Positions 17,701-24,669 of a stretch of DNA of 64,000 nucleotides are shown here, one piece after another. The stretch comes from WHSW01 sp963769945 (lineage in GTDB: Bacteria; Actinomycetota; Thermoleophilia; Solirubrobacterales; 70-9): positions 39,414 through 103,413 of the forward strand of contig CAVYOA010000022.1 in the NCBI GenBank assembly GCA_963769945.1, in the 5' to 3' direction. The notes under the pieces were generated by a model that searched no databases, was not told the DNA's origin, and saw only the letters and a list, made by a program, of their open reading frames with translations. The position numbers and the translations under genes were made by a program. Each line of letters starts with the position of its first letter. Positions within the stretch are counted from its first letter, which is position 1.

Positions 17701-18252
17701 GAGGCGATGCGCGCGCAGCACGCGGGTGACGAAGAGGGCGAGGAGACGGCGCCCCTGGCTCCGGTTCGCCTCGACGTCGACGTCGACGCCTACCTGCCGC
17801 CCGACTACATCCCCTTCGAGGCAGCGAAGATCGACGTCCATCGCCGCATCGCCGCCGCCAAGCGCACGGGCGAGCTGCGCGCGCTGCGCGACGAGCTGCG
17901 CGATCGCTTCGGCGATCTTCCCGATCCGGTGCAGAACCTGCTCTCGCTGCAGCGGGCGCGACTCGAGATGGCTGCCGCCGGGGCGCAGACCGCTGAGATC
18001 CGCGGCGGCCGCCTTTCGATCGTGCCGCTCGAGCTCGATGCCGAGACCGTCGGGCGGGTGCGCGAGGAGATTCCCGAAGCGATCTACGAGCTGCGAACCA
18101 AGACGCTGGCCCTGCGCGCCCCCGACAGCGCCGAGGCGAGGCTGCAGACGGTGCTGAGCTTGACGGCGGCGCTGACGACGGCGTTGGCGGGCGGTGCTGA
18201 GGCCGAAGCGCAGGTGGGGGACGCTGGCAAGGTGGTCGATTCGCTGAGTTAG
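14785..18252 (+). CDS. mfd: transcription-repair coupling factor
   Basis: The ATP-dependent translocase that strips stalled RNA polymerase and recruits UvrA. Visible are the UvrB-like N-terminal region, the RNAP-interacting GDYVVHEDHGIARFAGFE block, Walker A GDVGYGKTEVALRAA, the DEEQRFGVKQKE box, SATPIPRTLQMSL, the RecG-like region and a D7 tail. Coding sense extends upstream of the first standard start (TTG 14902) to about 14785, reading LLRALLDIALDDERLASVAA. An ATG at 14778 is one frame off, so either CTG 14785 is the start or one base is extra near 14783. Expected length ~1155 residues. Confidence 0.93.
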   Translation: MLRALLDIALDDERLASVAAQIKAGDAVDLPASGSIRPYLLAALLDSDAALADRPALVVAADDVGARDLARALGAYLAPRRVRYYPSRGTGYESHLAPPPHLVGLRIGALDALTSSSERRAPNGDLPVVVASAVALAEAVPDASLRPEGFVLHRGEEIDLGDVSELLVEAGYERVDQVEDRGQFAIRGDILDVFGATEDRAARLELFGDEIESIRWFSTFTQRSLGETERLELDPAAELALEHRELAEVATEQEGERPSVAEVLPVDSFGAPLDLIGSETAIVLAATEEIPPALHDHWEDVTTAMHDADARHLYVDVAEPLSKRAVLAFRRTDDVAHAASEPQGFEPFRAQAPVSTARSISEAEAQLERDVRSGYRVVVTFPGRGEAERARYNLDRLDAHFLGEVVVPVASEEVKGELLFDDAPLTDGFVSAQLKLAVIPSRRLVHRRRAAAPTAARGRMATFADLRVGDYVVHEDHGIARFAGFETKTLAGVTRDYLELEYRGEDKVFSPTEQLAKITRYVGAGGDAPQLSALGSKRWDAVKSKARRAARLLAGELLNLYAERQTRKGHRFEPDGEWQIELEAAFPYRETADQIDAIEAVKADMESDRPMDRLICGDVGYGKTEVALRAAHKSAAEGKQVMMLVPTTILAQQHLGTFRERLATSPLNIEMVSRLRKPAEVRAALAGFADGTVDILIGTHRLLSRDVRAKDLGLVVVDEEQRFGVKQKELLRQLKLRVDVLSLSATPIPRTLQMSLAGLRDISVIETPPEGRRPVRTYVGPYDEELVRKAINREVEREGQVFFLHNRIDTLFEVAEGLRGLCPGVRFAEAHGQMDEKKLEATMFEFLRGDADVLVATTIIESGLDIPQANTLVVERADQLGLAQAYQIRGRVGRSTERAFAYMLYPSEEALSVEAGARLATLSDHTELGSGFAIAMRDLELRGAGDLLGDEQSGHVAAVGFELYVALLDEAVEAMRAQHAGDEEGEETAPLAPVRLDVDVDAYLPPDYIPFEAAKIDVHRRIAAAKRTGELRALRDELRDRFGDLPDPVQNLLSLQRARLEMAAAGAQTAEIRGGRLSIVPLELDAETVGRVREEIPEAIYELRTKTLALRAPDSAEARLQTVLSLTAALTTALAGGAEAEAQVGDAGKVVDSLS

Positions 18253-18314
18253 TGCGACGCCGACCGGGGTCAGTGAGGAGTGGGCGTGGCCGGGCGCAAC
18301 CGGTTTTTGTCGTT

Positions 18315-18357
18315 CTGTGGAGATCCAGTCCCGACTGTCGGGCTTGGATCTCCACAG
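18315..18357. terminator. long perfect hairpin after mfd
   Basis: Arms CTGTGGAGATCCA (18315-18327) and TGGATCTCCACAG (18345-18357) pair perfectly over 13 bp and enclose a second stem CCCGA-CTG-TCGGG. It sits in the 253-bp gap between mfd and the parvulin gene, 62 bp after the mfd stop. There is no T-tract on the + side, but such stems end transcripts in GC-rich genomes; the near-symmetry also fits a protein-binding palindrome. Nothing else is recognisable in the gap. Confidence 0.55.
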
Positions 18358-18505
18358 GTGGTCGATCCGACCTAAGCGCCCGCTTGCCACGTCCCTACCC
18401 AGCAGAACCCGGCCCCGCGCCCACGCGGGTCAACCGGCTTCACTGAGCGCGCCACAGCCCTGAATCGGTTCACCTCACGCACCAGTTCTCTATGCTGCTC
18501 GCCTC

Positions 18506-19912
18506 GTGGCCTCGAAACCGCAGGGAAAAAAGGGCGCTCCCCCGCCCATGCCGAAGCGCAATGTGGGCGCCAAGCGCATTGCCGGGATCGTTCTCGGGCT
18601 GTTCTTGGTTGGCGCGATCGTGTTCACGGCGGCTGCGTCGGGGCTCGGTCAGCCCAGCGTGCCCGATGGCGACATCGCGGTCGTCGCGGAGGCGCCCGAC
18701 GGCACGGTCACCCAGGAGGATTTCGACCGCGCTCTGGCTCAGACCGCTGCTCGCCAGGGGCTGCGCGAGGTGCCGCCAACCGACGACCCCCAGTACCAGC
18801 TGATCTCCGACGCAGCCCTCTCCGACATCCTGCTCGGCCGCTGGGTCATGGGCGAGGCTGCCGAGCGCGGGATCGAGATCACCGACCGCGAGATCGACGA
18901 GGAGCTCGAGACGGTCAAGAACGACCAGTTCGGCTCTGAGAAGGCATTCCAGGACTTCCTCGACCAGCAGAAGTTCACCGAGGAGGAGGCGCGGGAGCGG
19001 ATCACGCTCCAGTTGATCTCCGACCGAATCCAGAGCGCGGTGTTGCCTGAGGAGCCCTCGATCTCCGAGGAGGAGATCGAGGCTTACTACGACGAGAACG
19101 CGATTCAGTTCGAGCAGCCGGAGACCCGTGACGTCCGCGTCATCCTCACCGAGACCGAAGCGGATGCGGATGAGGCGCTGGCGGCGCTCGAGGCCGACGA
19201 CTCGGCCAAGTCCTATGAGCAGGTCGCCAAGGAGTTCTCGATCGATGAGGCGACCACGGCCACCGGTGGCCTGCGCCAAGCCGTCGTCGAAGGCCAGTCC
19301 GAGCCGGCGCTAGACGCCGAGATCTTCACGGCGCCAGAGGATGAGCTCGTCGGCCCGTTCGAAGGCGAGGCAGGCTTCTACGTGATTCAGGTCGAAGCGA
19401 TCACACCAGCTGAGACGACGCCGCTGGAGGATGCGAGCGAGCAGATCCGCCAAACGCTCGTCGCCGCCCGCCAGCAGGAGATCGCGACGACCTTCCAGGA
19501 GGACTTCCAGGTCAAGTGGGTCTCGCGCACGGTCTGCGCCGAGGACTATCAGATCGACCGCTGCTCCAACGCCGAGCCGCCACCAGACCCATGCACCGCG
19601 GAGATCGCCCAGACCCAAGGCTGCGAGGCGCCGGTTGCGGGCAACAAGCCGATCGCTCCCGGCAGCGGCGTCGTCTTCGGCGCGGCAGCGCCCGCGCCAC
19701 TTCCGCAGGGCCCGCTTACACCTGCGCCTGCGGTGCCGGCGGGTGGCGTGCCGCCCGGGCTCTCACCGGTGCCCGGTGGCGCTGTGCCGCCCGGTGGCGC
19801 TGTGCCGCCTGGCGGCACGGCCCCGCCCGCGGGCGCCGTTCCACCCTCAGGCGCAGCGCCGCCACAAGGCGCAGCGCCGGCTCCCGCTCCCGCGCCCGCG
19901 CCCGCGCCGTAG
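18506..19912 (+). CDS. membrane-anchored parvulin-type peptidyl-prolyl isomerase (SurA/PrsA-like)
   Basis: 468 residues from a GTG. A single N-terminal membrane helix (~residues 25-47, AGIVLGLFLVGAIVF) anchors it outside. A SurA_N-like helical region follows (TVTQEDFDRALAQTAARQ, then ITDREIDEELETVKNDQFGS), then a parvulin-type domain (residues ~205-305, including AKEFSIDEATTATGGLRQAV and FEGEAGFYVIQVEAITPAE). The last ~90 residues are a Pro/Gly/Ala low-complexity tail with GGAVPPGGAVPP-type repeats. Likely an extracytoplasmic foldase. The following gene starts 34 bp downstream. Confidence 0.88.
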   Translation: MASKPQGKKGAPPPMPKRNVGAKRIAGIVLGLFLVGAIVFTAAASGLGQPSVPDGDIAVVAEAPDGTVTQEDFDRALAQTAARQGLREVPPTDDPQYQLISDAALSDILLGRWVMGEAAERGIEITDREIDEELETVKNDQFGSEKAFQDFLDQQKFTEEEARERITLQLISDRIQSAVLPEEPSISEEEIEAYYDENAIQFEQPETRDVRVILTETEADADEALAALEADDSAKSYEQVAKEFSIDEATTATGGLRQAVVEGQSEPALDAEIFTAPEDELVGPFEGEAGFYVIQVEAITPAETTPLEDASEQIRQTLVAARQQEIATTFQEDFQVKWVSRTVCAEDYQIDRCSNAEPPPDPCTAEIAQTQGCEAPVAGNKPIAPGSGVVFGAAAPAPLPQGPLTPAPAVPAGGVPPGLSPVPGGAVPPGGAVPPGGTAPPAGAVPPSGAAPPQGAAPAPAPAPAPAP

Positions 19913-19946
19913 CGCGACGCTTGCGTCGCCTAACCCTCGATTCGGG

Positions 19947-20621
19947 TTGAGCGAGCCGGCGTCCAGCGACGACGCAACCGAGCTCGCGGCGGCCCTCGAG
20001 CGCCTCGACTCGATCACCCGGCGCCTGCGTCTCGAATGCCCCTGGGACCGCGAGCAGGACGAGCGCTCGATCGTCTCCCACACCGTCGAGGAGGCATACG
20101 AGCTCGCCGACGCGATTCAGCGCGACGACGACGACAAGATCCGCGACGAGCTCGGCGACGTCCTCTTTCAGGTGGTTTTCCTGTCCCTGCTGCTCGAAGA
20201 ACGCGACGCCGGCTCGCTTCCCGCTGTGATCGAGGAGATCACGGCGAAGCTGATCCGGCGCCACCCGCATGTGTTCGCCGAGAGTGAGGCACGCGAGCTG
20301 CTCGAGGGCGCCGACACCGAGAGCGCCGGCGGCGTGCTCGCCAACTGGGACAGGATCAAGCTCGAGCTCGAGGGTCGTGGCGTCGCAGACCGCTTTGCCG
20401 ACATCCCCGAGAACCTGCCCGGGTTGCTCTACGCGCGAAAGATCCTGCGCCGCAGCGACCCCGATGGTGGCTCGCCAGCCGATCGTGCGACCCGCGACTC
20501 AGATCAGACACGGGTGGGGGAGATGCTGCTCGAAGCCGTGCGCCTTGCTCGCACGCTTGGGGTCGATCCCGAGCTCGCCGTCAGAGCAGCGGCCGAGCGG
20601 GTGCGCGAAAGCGATCGCTGA
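19947..20621 (+). CDS. mazG: MazG-family nucleoside triphosphate pyrophosphohydrolase
   Basis: 224 residues from the TTG at 19947. The frame is open upstream into the parvulin tail, but the MazG core begins just after this start. It carries one MazG domain: CPWDREQDERSIVSHTVEEAYEL with the metal-binding EEAYE, then DDDKIRDELGDVLFQVVFLS containing the E-x-x-D motif. The second half (HPHVFAESEARELLEGAD) matches long MazG proteins but is shorter than in E. coli. Expected to hydrolyse aberrant NTPs or (p)ppGpp-related nucleotides. It lies between the parvulin gene and eno. Confidence 0.9.
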   Translation: MSEPASSDDATELAAALERLDSITRRLRLECPWDREQDERSIVSHTVEEAYELADAIQRDDDDKIRDELGDVLFQVVFLSLLLEERDAGSLPAVIEEITAKLIRRHPHVFAESEARELLEGADTESAGGVLANWDRIKLELEGRGVADRFADIPENLPGLLYARKILRRSDPDGGSPADRATRDSDQTRVGEMLLEAVRLARTLGVDPELAVRAAAERVRESDR

Positions 20622-20655
20622 TCGCGCAATCAATCATCTAGCCTCCCGGCCTCGA

Positions 20656-21957
20656 ATGGGAGCCATCGAGCACATCCACGCGCGCCAGATTCTCGATTCG
20701 CGCGGCAATCCAACGGTTGAAGTCGATGTTCGCCTCGACTCCGGCGCGTTTGGCCGCGCAGCTGTGCCTTCGGGCGCCTCGACCGGTGAGTTCGAGGCCG
20801 CCGAGCTGCGAGACGGCGGTGAGCGCTGGGCCGGCAAGGGCGTCACCAAAGCAGTCGCCAACGTCAACGAGACGATCGCCAAGGCCCTGACCGGCGCGCG
20901 GGCGGGCGATCAATCTGCGATCGACCAGACGCTGTGCGAGCTCGACGGCACGCCGAACAAGTCTCGCCTGGGCGCCAACGCGATCCTCGGAGTCTCGATG
21001 GCGACCGCTCGCTCGGCCGCGGTGGAGGCACAGCTGCCGCTCTACGCCTACGTTGCCGAGCTCTGCGGCTCGTCGCGCGCCGAGGCCAACGTTCTTCCAG
21101 TGCCGATGATGAACGTCATCAACGGTGGCGCCCACGCTGACAATTCGGTCGACCTGCAGGAGTTCATGGTCGTCCCGGCAGCAGCCGCGAGCTTCGCCGA
21201 CGGGCTTCGCGTCGGCACCGAGGTATTTCACGCGCTCAAGCGCACGCTCTCGGACGCTGGCCACGGGACGACGGTGGGTGATGAGGGTGGCTTTGCGCCG
21301 AACCTCGAGTCGAACGAGGCCGCGCTGCAGGTTCTCGTCGAGGCGATCGAGGCGGCAGGCTATTCACCGGGAGAGGATGTGTTCATCGCCCTCGACCCGG
21401 CTACTTCCGAGCTTCACCGCGAGTCCGACAACATGTACGTCCTCGAGCACGAGGGGCGGGCGCTCTCGGCCGAGGAGATGGCCGGTTTCTGGGCCGGCAT
21501 CGTCGAGCGCTATCCGGTGATCTCGATCGAGGACGGGATGAACGAGGAGGACTGGGAAGGCTGGAAGCTGCTCACCGAGCGGATCGGCGATCGCTGCCAG
21601 CTGGTCGGCGACGACCTCTTTGTCACCAACCCGCAACGCCTGCGCCGTGGCATCGAGGGCGGGGTGGGCAACTCGATCCTCGTCAAGGTCAATCAGATCG
21701 GCACGCTGACCGAGACGCTCGAGGCGATCGCAATCGCGCGCGAGGCCGGTTACTCGGTGGTGATCTCACATCGCTCGGGCGAAACCGAGGACACGACGAT
21801 CGCCGATCTCGCCGTCGGGACAGGCGCCGGTCAGATCAAGACCGGCGCTCCTTCGCGCTCGGACCGGGTCGCCAAGTACAACCAGCTCCTGCGCATCGAG
21901 GAGGAGCTGGGCGCGGCTGCGACCTACCCCGGGTTGAAAGCTTTCAGCGGAAGGTAG
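20656..21957 (+). CDS. eno: enolase (phosphopyruvate hydratase)
   Basis: 433 residues, the normal length. Converts 2-phosphoglycerate to phosphoenolpyruvate. Features are IHARQILDSRGNPTVEVDV at the N-terminus, the mobile loop AAVPSGASTGEFEA, the catalytic Glu region, Mg ligands in IALDPATSE and ISIEDGMNEEDW, the catalytic lysine in LVKVNQIGTLTET, and the signature VVISHRSGETEDTTIADLAV. It starts at the ATG at 20656; the longer open frame upstream is not enolase. It is followed 28 bp later by an FtsB-like gene, a common Gram-positive arrangement. Confidence 0.97.
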   Translation: MGAIEHIHARQILDSRGNPTVEVDVRLDSGAFGRAAVPSGASTGEFEAAELRDGGERWAGKGVTKAVANVNETIAKALTGARAGDQSAIDQTLCELDGTPNKSRLGANAILGVSMATARSAAVEAQLPLYAYVAELCGSSRAEANVLPVPMMNVINGGAHADNSVDLQEFMVVPAAAASFADGLRVGTEVFHALKRTLSDAGHGTTVGDEGGFAPNLESNEAALQVLVEAIEAAGYSPGEDVFIALDPATSELHRESDNMYVLEHEGRALSAEEMAGFWAGIVERYPVISIEDGMNEEDWEGWKLLTERIGDRCQLVGDDLFVTNPQRLRRGIEGGVGNSILVKVNQIGTLTETLEAIAIAREAGYSVVISHRSGETEDTTIADLAVGTGAGQIKTGAPSRSDRVAKYNQLLRIEEELGAAATYPGLKAFSGR

Positions 21958-21985
21958 ATCGCCACCGGTGCCGAACCGATGAGGC

Positions 21986-22348
21986 GTGAGCGCTCGCGCC
22001 CAGTCCGCAGGCACTGCCCGTGGCTACCGGTTGAAGCCGGCGCCCAGGGCTCGCGGCCGCGGCGCCAGCCGGGTCCAATGGGATCGCGTCGGCCGCGTCG
22101 CCTTGGTGCTGGTGCTGTTTGCGGTACTAGCCTCTTACGTGAGCCCTGCGCTGAACTTCTTCGATGCCTGGCGCGACTCGAAGACCGAGCACACGAGCCT
22201 GACCGAGCTACGCGCCGAGAATGCGCAGCTGCGCGAGCGGCTCACGGCTCTCGACGGCAAGGACGCGGCCGAGCGCGAGGCGCGTCAGCTGGGCATGGTC
22301 GGCGAGTTCGAGGGCGCCTACGTGGTGCGGGGCCTGAAGGACAACTGA
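21986..22348 (+). CDS. septum formation initiator, FtsB/DivIC family
   Basis: 120 residues from a GTG. A basic cytoplasmic N-terminus (Arg-rich, residues 1-33), one membrane helix (~36-57, VALVLVLFAVLASYVSPAL), then an extracytoplasmic coiled coil (LTELRAENAQLRERLTALDG) and a terminal AREARQLGMVGEFEGAYVV block typical of DivIC/FtsB. It should pair with FtsL and FtsQ/DivIB in the divisome. The position directly after eno supports the call. Confidence 0.88.
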   Translation: MSARAQSAGTARGYRLKPAPRARGRGASRVQWDRVGRVALVLVLFAVLASYVSPALNFFDAWRDSKTEHTSLTELRAENAQLRERLTALDGKDAAEREARQLGMVGEFEGAYVVRGLKDN

Positions 22349-22376
22349 AGAGCCCGGCGCGCTCAGGCGAGGCGTC

Positions 22377-24617
22377 GTGACCGGGGGGTTCTCGTTCGCA
22401 TCAGCTGACGACCGCGTGCTCACGGTCGGTGCGTATCTGCTCGGATCGCTGGAGCTGGCCGTGATCTTCGGCGCGCTCGCCTACGCCGCTTGGCGTTTGC
22501 GAGCCGCGATCCTGCCCGGTTGGTCGGGTGCTCCGGCGCGTGTCGCCGAGGCGGTACTGGTCCTCAGTGCAGTCGTCGTTGTCGCCGAGCTCCTCGGCAG
22601 CTTTGGGCTGTTCAGCCTTGCGACGATGCTGATCGCCGCCGTCGCCGCCGCGGGCGCGTCGCACCTGATCTCGGCTCGCGTCAGTCGTGCTCGCACTGAT
22701 TCCGAGATCTCCGAGTTGCCGGCACCGAGCGCCTCCAAGGTCGCGATCTGGTTGGCGGCAGGAGCCGTGGCGGTCGTCGGCGCCGCCTGGGCTGTGCCGA
22801 CCCTCGCGGCGCTCGCCGGCGGCATGGATCGCGCCGACAGCCTCTGGTACCACATGCCGCTGGCGGCTCGCTTCGCTGAGACGGGTGAGCTCGGTCGCAT
22901 CGACTACTTCGATCCGATCTTCTTCGCCTCCTACTACCCGGCGAACTCCGAGGTCTTTCACGCCACCGCGCTGCTCGCCTTCGGGCGCGACCTGCTCTCC
23001 CCGTTGCTCAACCTCGGCTGGCTCGCGCTCGGGCTCGTCGCCTCGTATTGCATCGGGCGCCCCTACGGCGTCGGCCCGCAGGCGTTGATTGGTGGTGCGA
23101 TCGCGCTCGGCTCGCAGATGCTGATCGAGTTTCAGGCAGGAGAGGCGCTCAACGACATCGGCGGTGTCGCCTGCATCCTCGCCTCGGTGTCCGTCCTCGT
23201 CAACGCGGCCGCCAGGCGTCCTCAGCGCCCGCTCGGTGTTGCGCCCATATTCGTCGCAGGCTTGGCCGCCGGCCTCGCAGCGGGAATGAAGCTTTCGTTC
23301 TTGGCGCCGGTGGTTGCACTGTTCATCGGCCTCGTCGTCATCGCTGGTCGCGGCAATCGCCTGCGCACCGCTGCTTGGTTTTCGGGCGCGGCTTTGATCG
23401 CCGGTGGCTACTGGTATGCGAGAAACGCAATCGCGGTCGGCAACCCGATCCCCTTCACCTCGTTCGGCCCGCTCGATCTGGCAATGCCAGAGCGAAGCTT
23501 CGAGCTGCGTCCGGGCTTCTCGGTGTTCCACTACGCGACCGACTTCGACGTCTGGGGCGACTGGTTCATCCCCGGCCTCGACAGTTCCTTCGGGGTGCTG
23601 TGGCCGCTCGTGATCGCCGGCTTCATCGGCGCGGGCGCCTATGCGCTGTGGCGAGGCGGCGAGCCGATCGTGCGCGTGCTTGGCGCCGTGGTCCTGTTCA
23701 CCGCGATCGCTTACTTGTTCACACCGCTGACTGCTGCGGGTGAGGAGGGGAGGCCGATCGCCTTCGAGTGGAACGTCCGCTACGTCGCCCCGGCGGCCGC
23801 TATTGGCCTCACGCTACTGGCGTGCCTGCCCGCTGCGCGCGCCAGCGAGCGTGCGCGCCAGATCACGCTCGGCTTCTTGGTCATCGTCTTCGTCGCCACG
23901 GCTGCCTCCTTGGTGCAGTGGCAGCAGGGACATGTGAAGGGGGCGGTGGCGGCGGGGGTTGGGGTCATGGTTATTTTCGGTGCGCTGCGGTGGTTCGCCA
24001 CTCGGCGCTCGCCGGTGGCCGCTGGGTCCGATCGCCGCCCGGGGATATCCGCCAGAGCCTGGCCGGTTGCGGCGCTCGCCGCCATCGGCGCCGTTGCCGT
24101 GCTTGGCGCCGGATATCTCGAGCAGCGCCACTACCTGGAACGCCGCTACGACAGCCTCAGCCCTCGACTCCAGATCGCCGAGGCGGTGCGCTGGGCGCGC
24201 GACCTGCGCGGTGCGAAAGTAGCGATCGCCGGTGTGCGTGGCGTCTTCAACCAGTACCCGTTCTACGGCACCGACCTCTCCAACGAAGTGCAGTGGCTCG
24301 GCGTCGAGGGCGACGAGGGCGCCTACCTGCGGATCGGCGATTGCGAGCTGTGGCGCTCCGAGCTCGCCGCCGGCGAGTACACCCATGTCGTCACCATGTA
24401 CGACCCGTTCACGCCCGGCGCGCTCACCGACACCAAGGAAGGACTTTGGACGCGTGAGGACGAGGGTGCCAAAGAGGTGCTTCGCGATGGCCCGGTTTCG
24501 GTCTTCAGGCTCGAGTCGCCGCCCGATCCCAGCGCCTGCGGCGATCTGCCCGACCTCGAGCCGTCCGAGCTCAACGGTGACTCTGTCAACGCCGACCCGA
24601 TGGCCAACCAGCCTTAG
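22377..24617 (+). CDS. large polytopic membrane protein, glycosyltransferase (GT-C/GT39-like)
   Basis: 746 residues from a GTG 28 bp after the FtsB-like gene. About a dozen membrane helices. After the third helix, the extracytoplasmic loop DRADSLWYHMPLAARFAETG carries the acidic/His pattern of polyprenyl-phosphate-sugar-dependent GT-C enzymes, and FASYYPANSEVFHATALLA fits the family. The C-terminal ~150 residues are soluble (QRHYLERRYDSLSPRLQIAE onward). It probably moves a sugar from a lipid carrier onto a glycan or protein outside the cell. No catalytic assignment is certain. It opens the putative sulfated-glycan cluster. Confidence 0.7.
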   Translation: MTGGFSFASADDRVLTVGAYLLGSLELAVIFGALAYAAWRLRAAILPGWSGAPARVAEAVLVLSAVVVVAELLGSFGLFSLATMLIAAVAAAGASHLISARVSRARTDSEISELPAPSASKVAIWLAAGAVAVVGAAWAVPTLAALAGGMDRADSLWYHMPLAARFAETGELGRIDYFDPIFFASYYPANSEVFHATALLAFGRDLLSPLLNLGWLALGLVASYCIGRPYGVGPQALIGGAIALGSQMLIEFQAGEALNDIGGVACILASVSVLVNAAARRPQRPLGVAPIFVAGLAAGLAAGMKLSFLAPVVALFIGLVVIAGRGNRLRTAAWFSGAALIAGGYWYARNAIAVGNPIPFTSFGPLDLAMPERSFELRPGFSVFHYATDFDVWGDWFIPGLDSSFGVLWPLVIAGFIGAGAYALWRGGEPIVRVLGAVVLFTAIAYLFTPLTAAGEEGRPIAFEWNVRYVAPAAAIGLTLLACLPAARASERARQITLGFLVIVFVATAASLVQWQQGHVKGAVAAGVGVMVIFGALRWFATRRSPVAAGSDRRPGISARAWPVAALAAIGAVAVLGAGYLEQRHYLERRYDSLSPRLQIAEAVRWARDLRGAKVAIAGVRGVFNQYPFYGTDLSNEVQWLGVEGDEGAYLRIGDCELWRSELAAGEYTHVVTMYDPFTPGALTDTKEGLWTREDEGAKEVLRDGPVSVFRLESPPDPSACGDLPDLEPSELNGDSVNADPMANQP

Positions 24618-24669
24618 ATCGATGATTCCCAATCGAGCGCACGTCAGTTTGAAATCAGTGACCTAGACG

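Noticed and set aside
19740..19912. Short tandem-like DNA repeats, considered as CRISPR or a repeat array
   Set aside because: The units are irregular codons for Pro/Gly/Ala in the foldase tail, in frame, with no spacers. The Gly/Ala-rich stretch at 41270-41530 is likewise coding.
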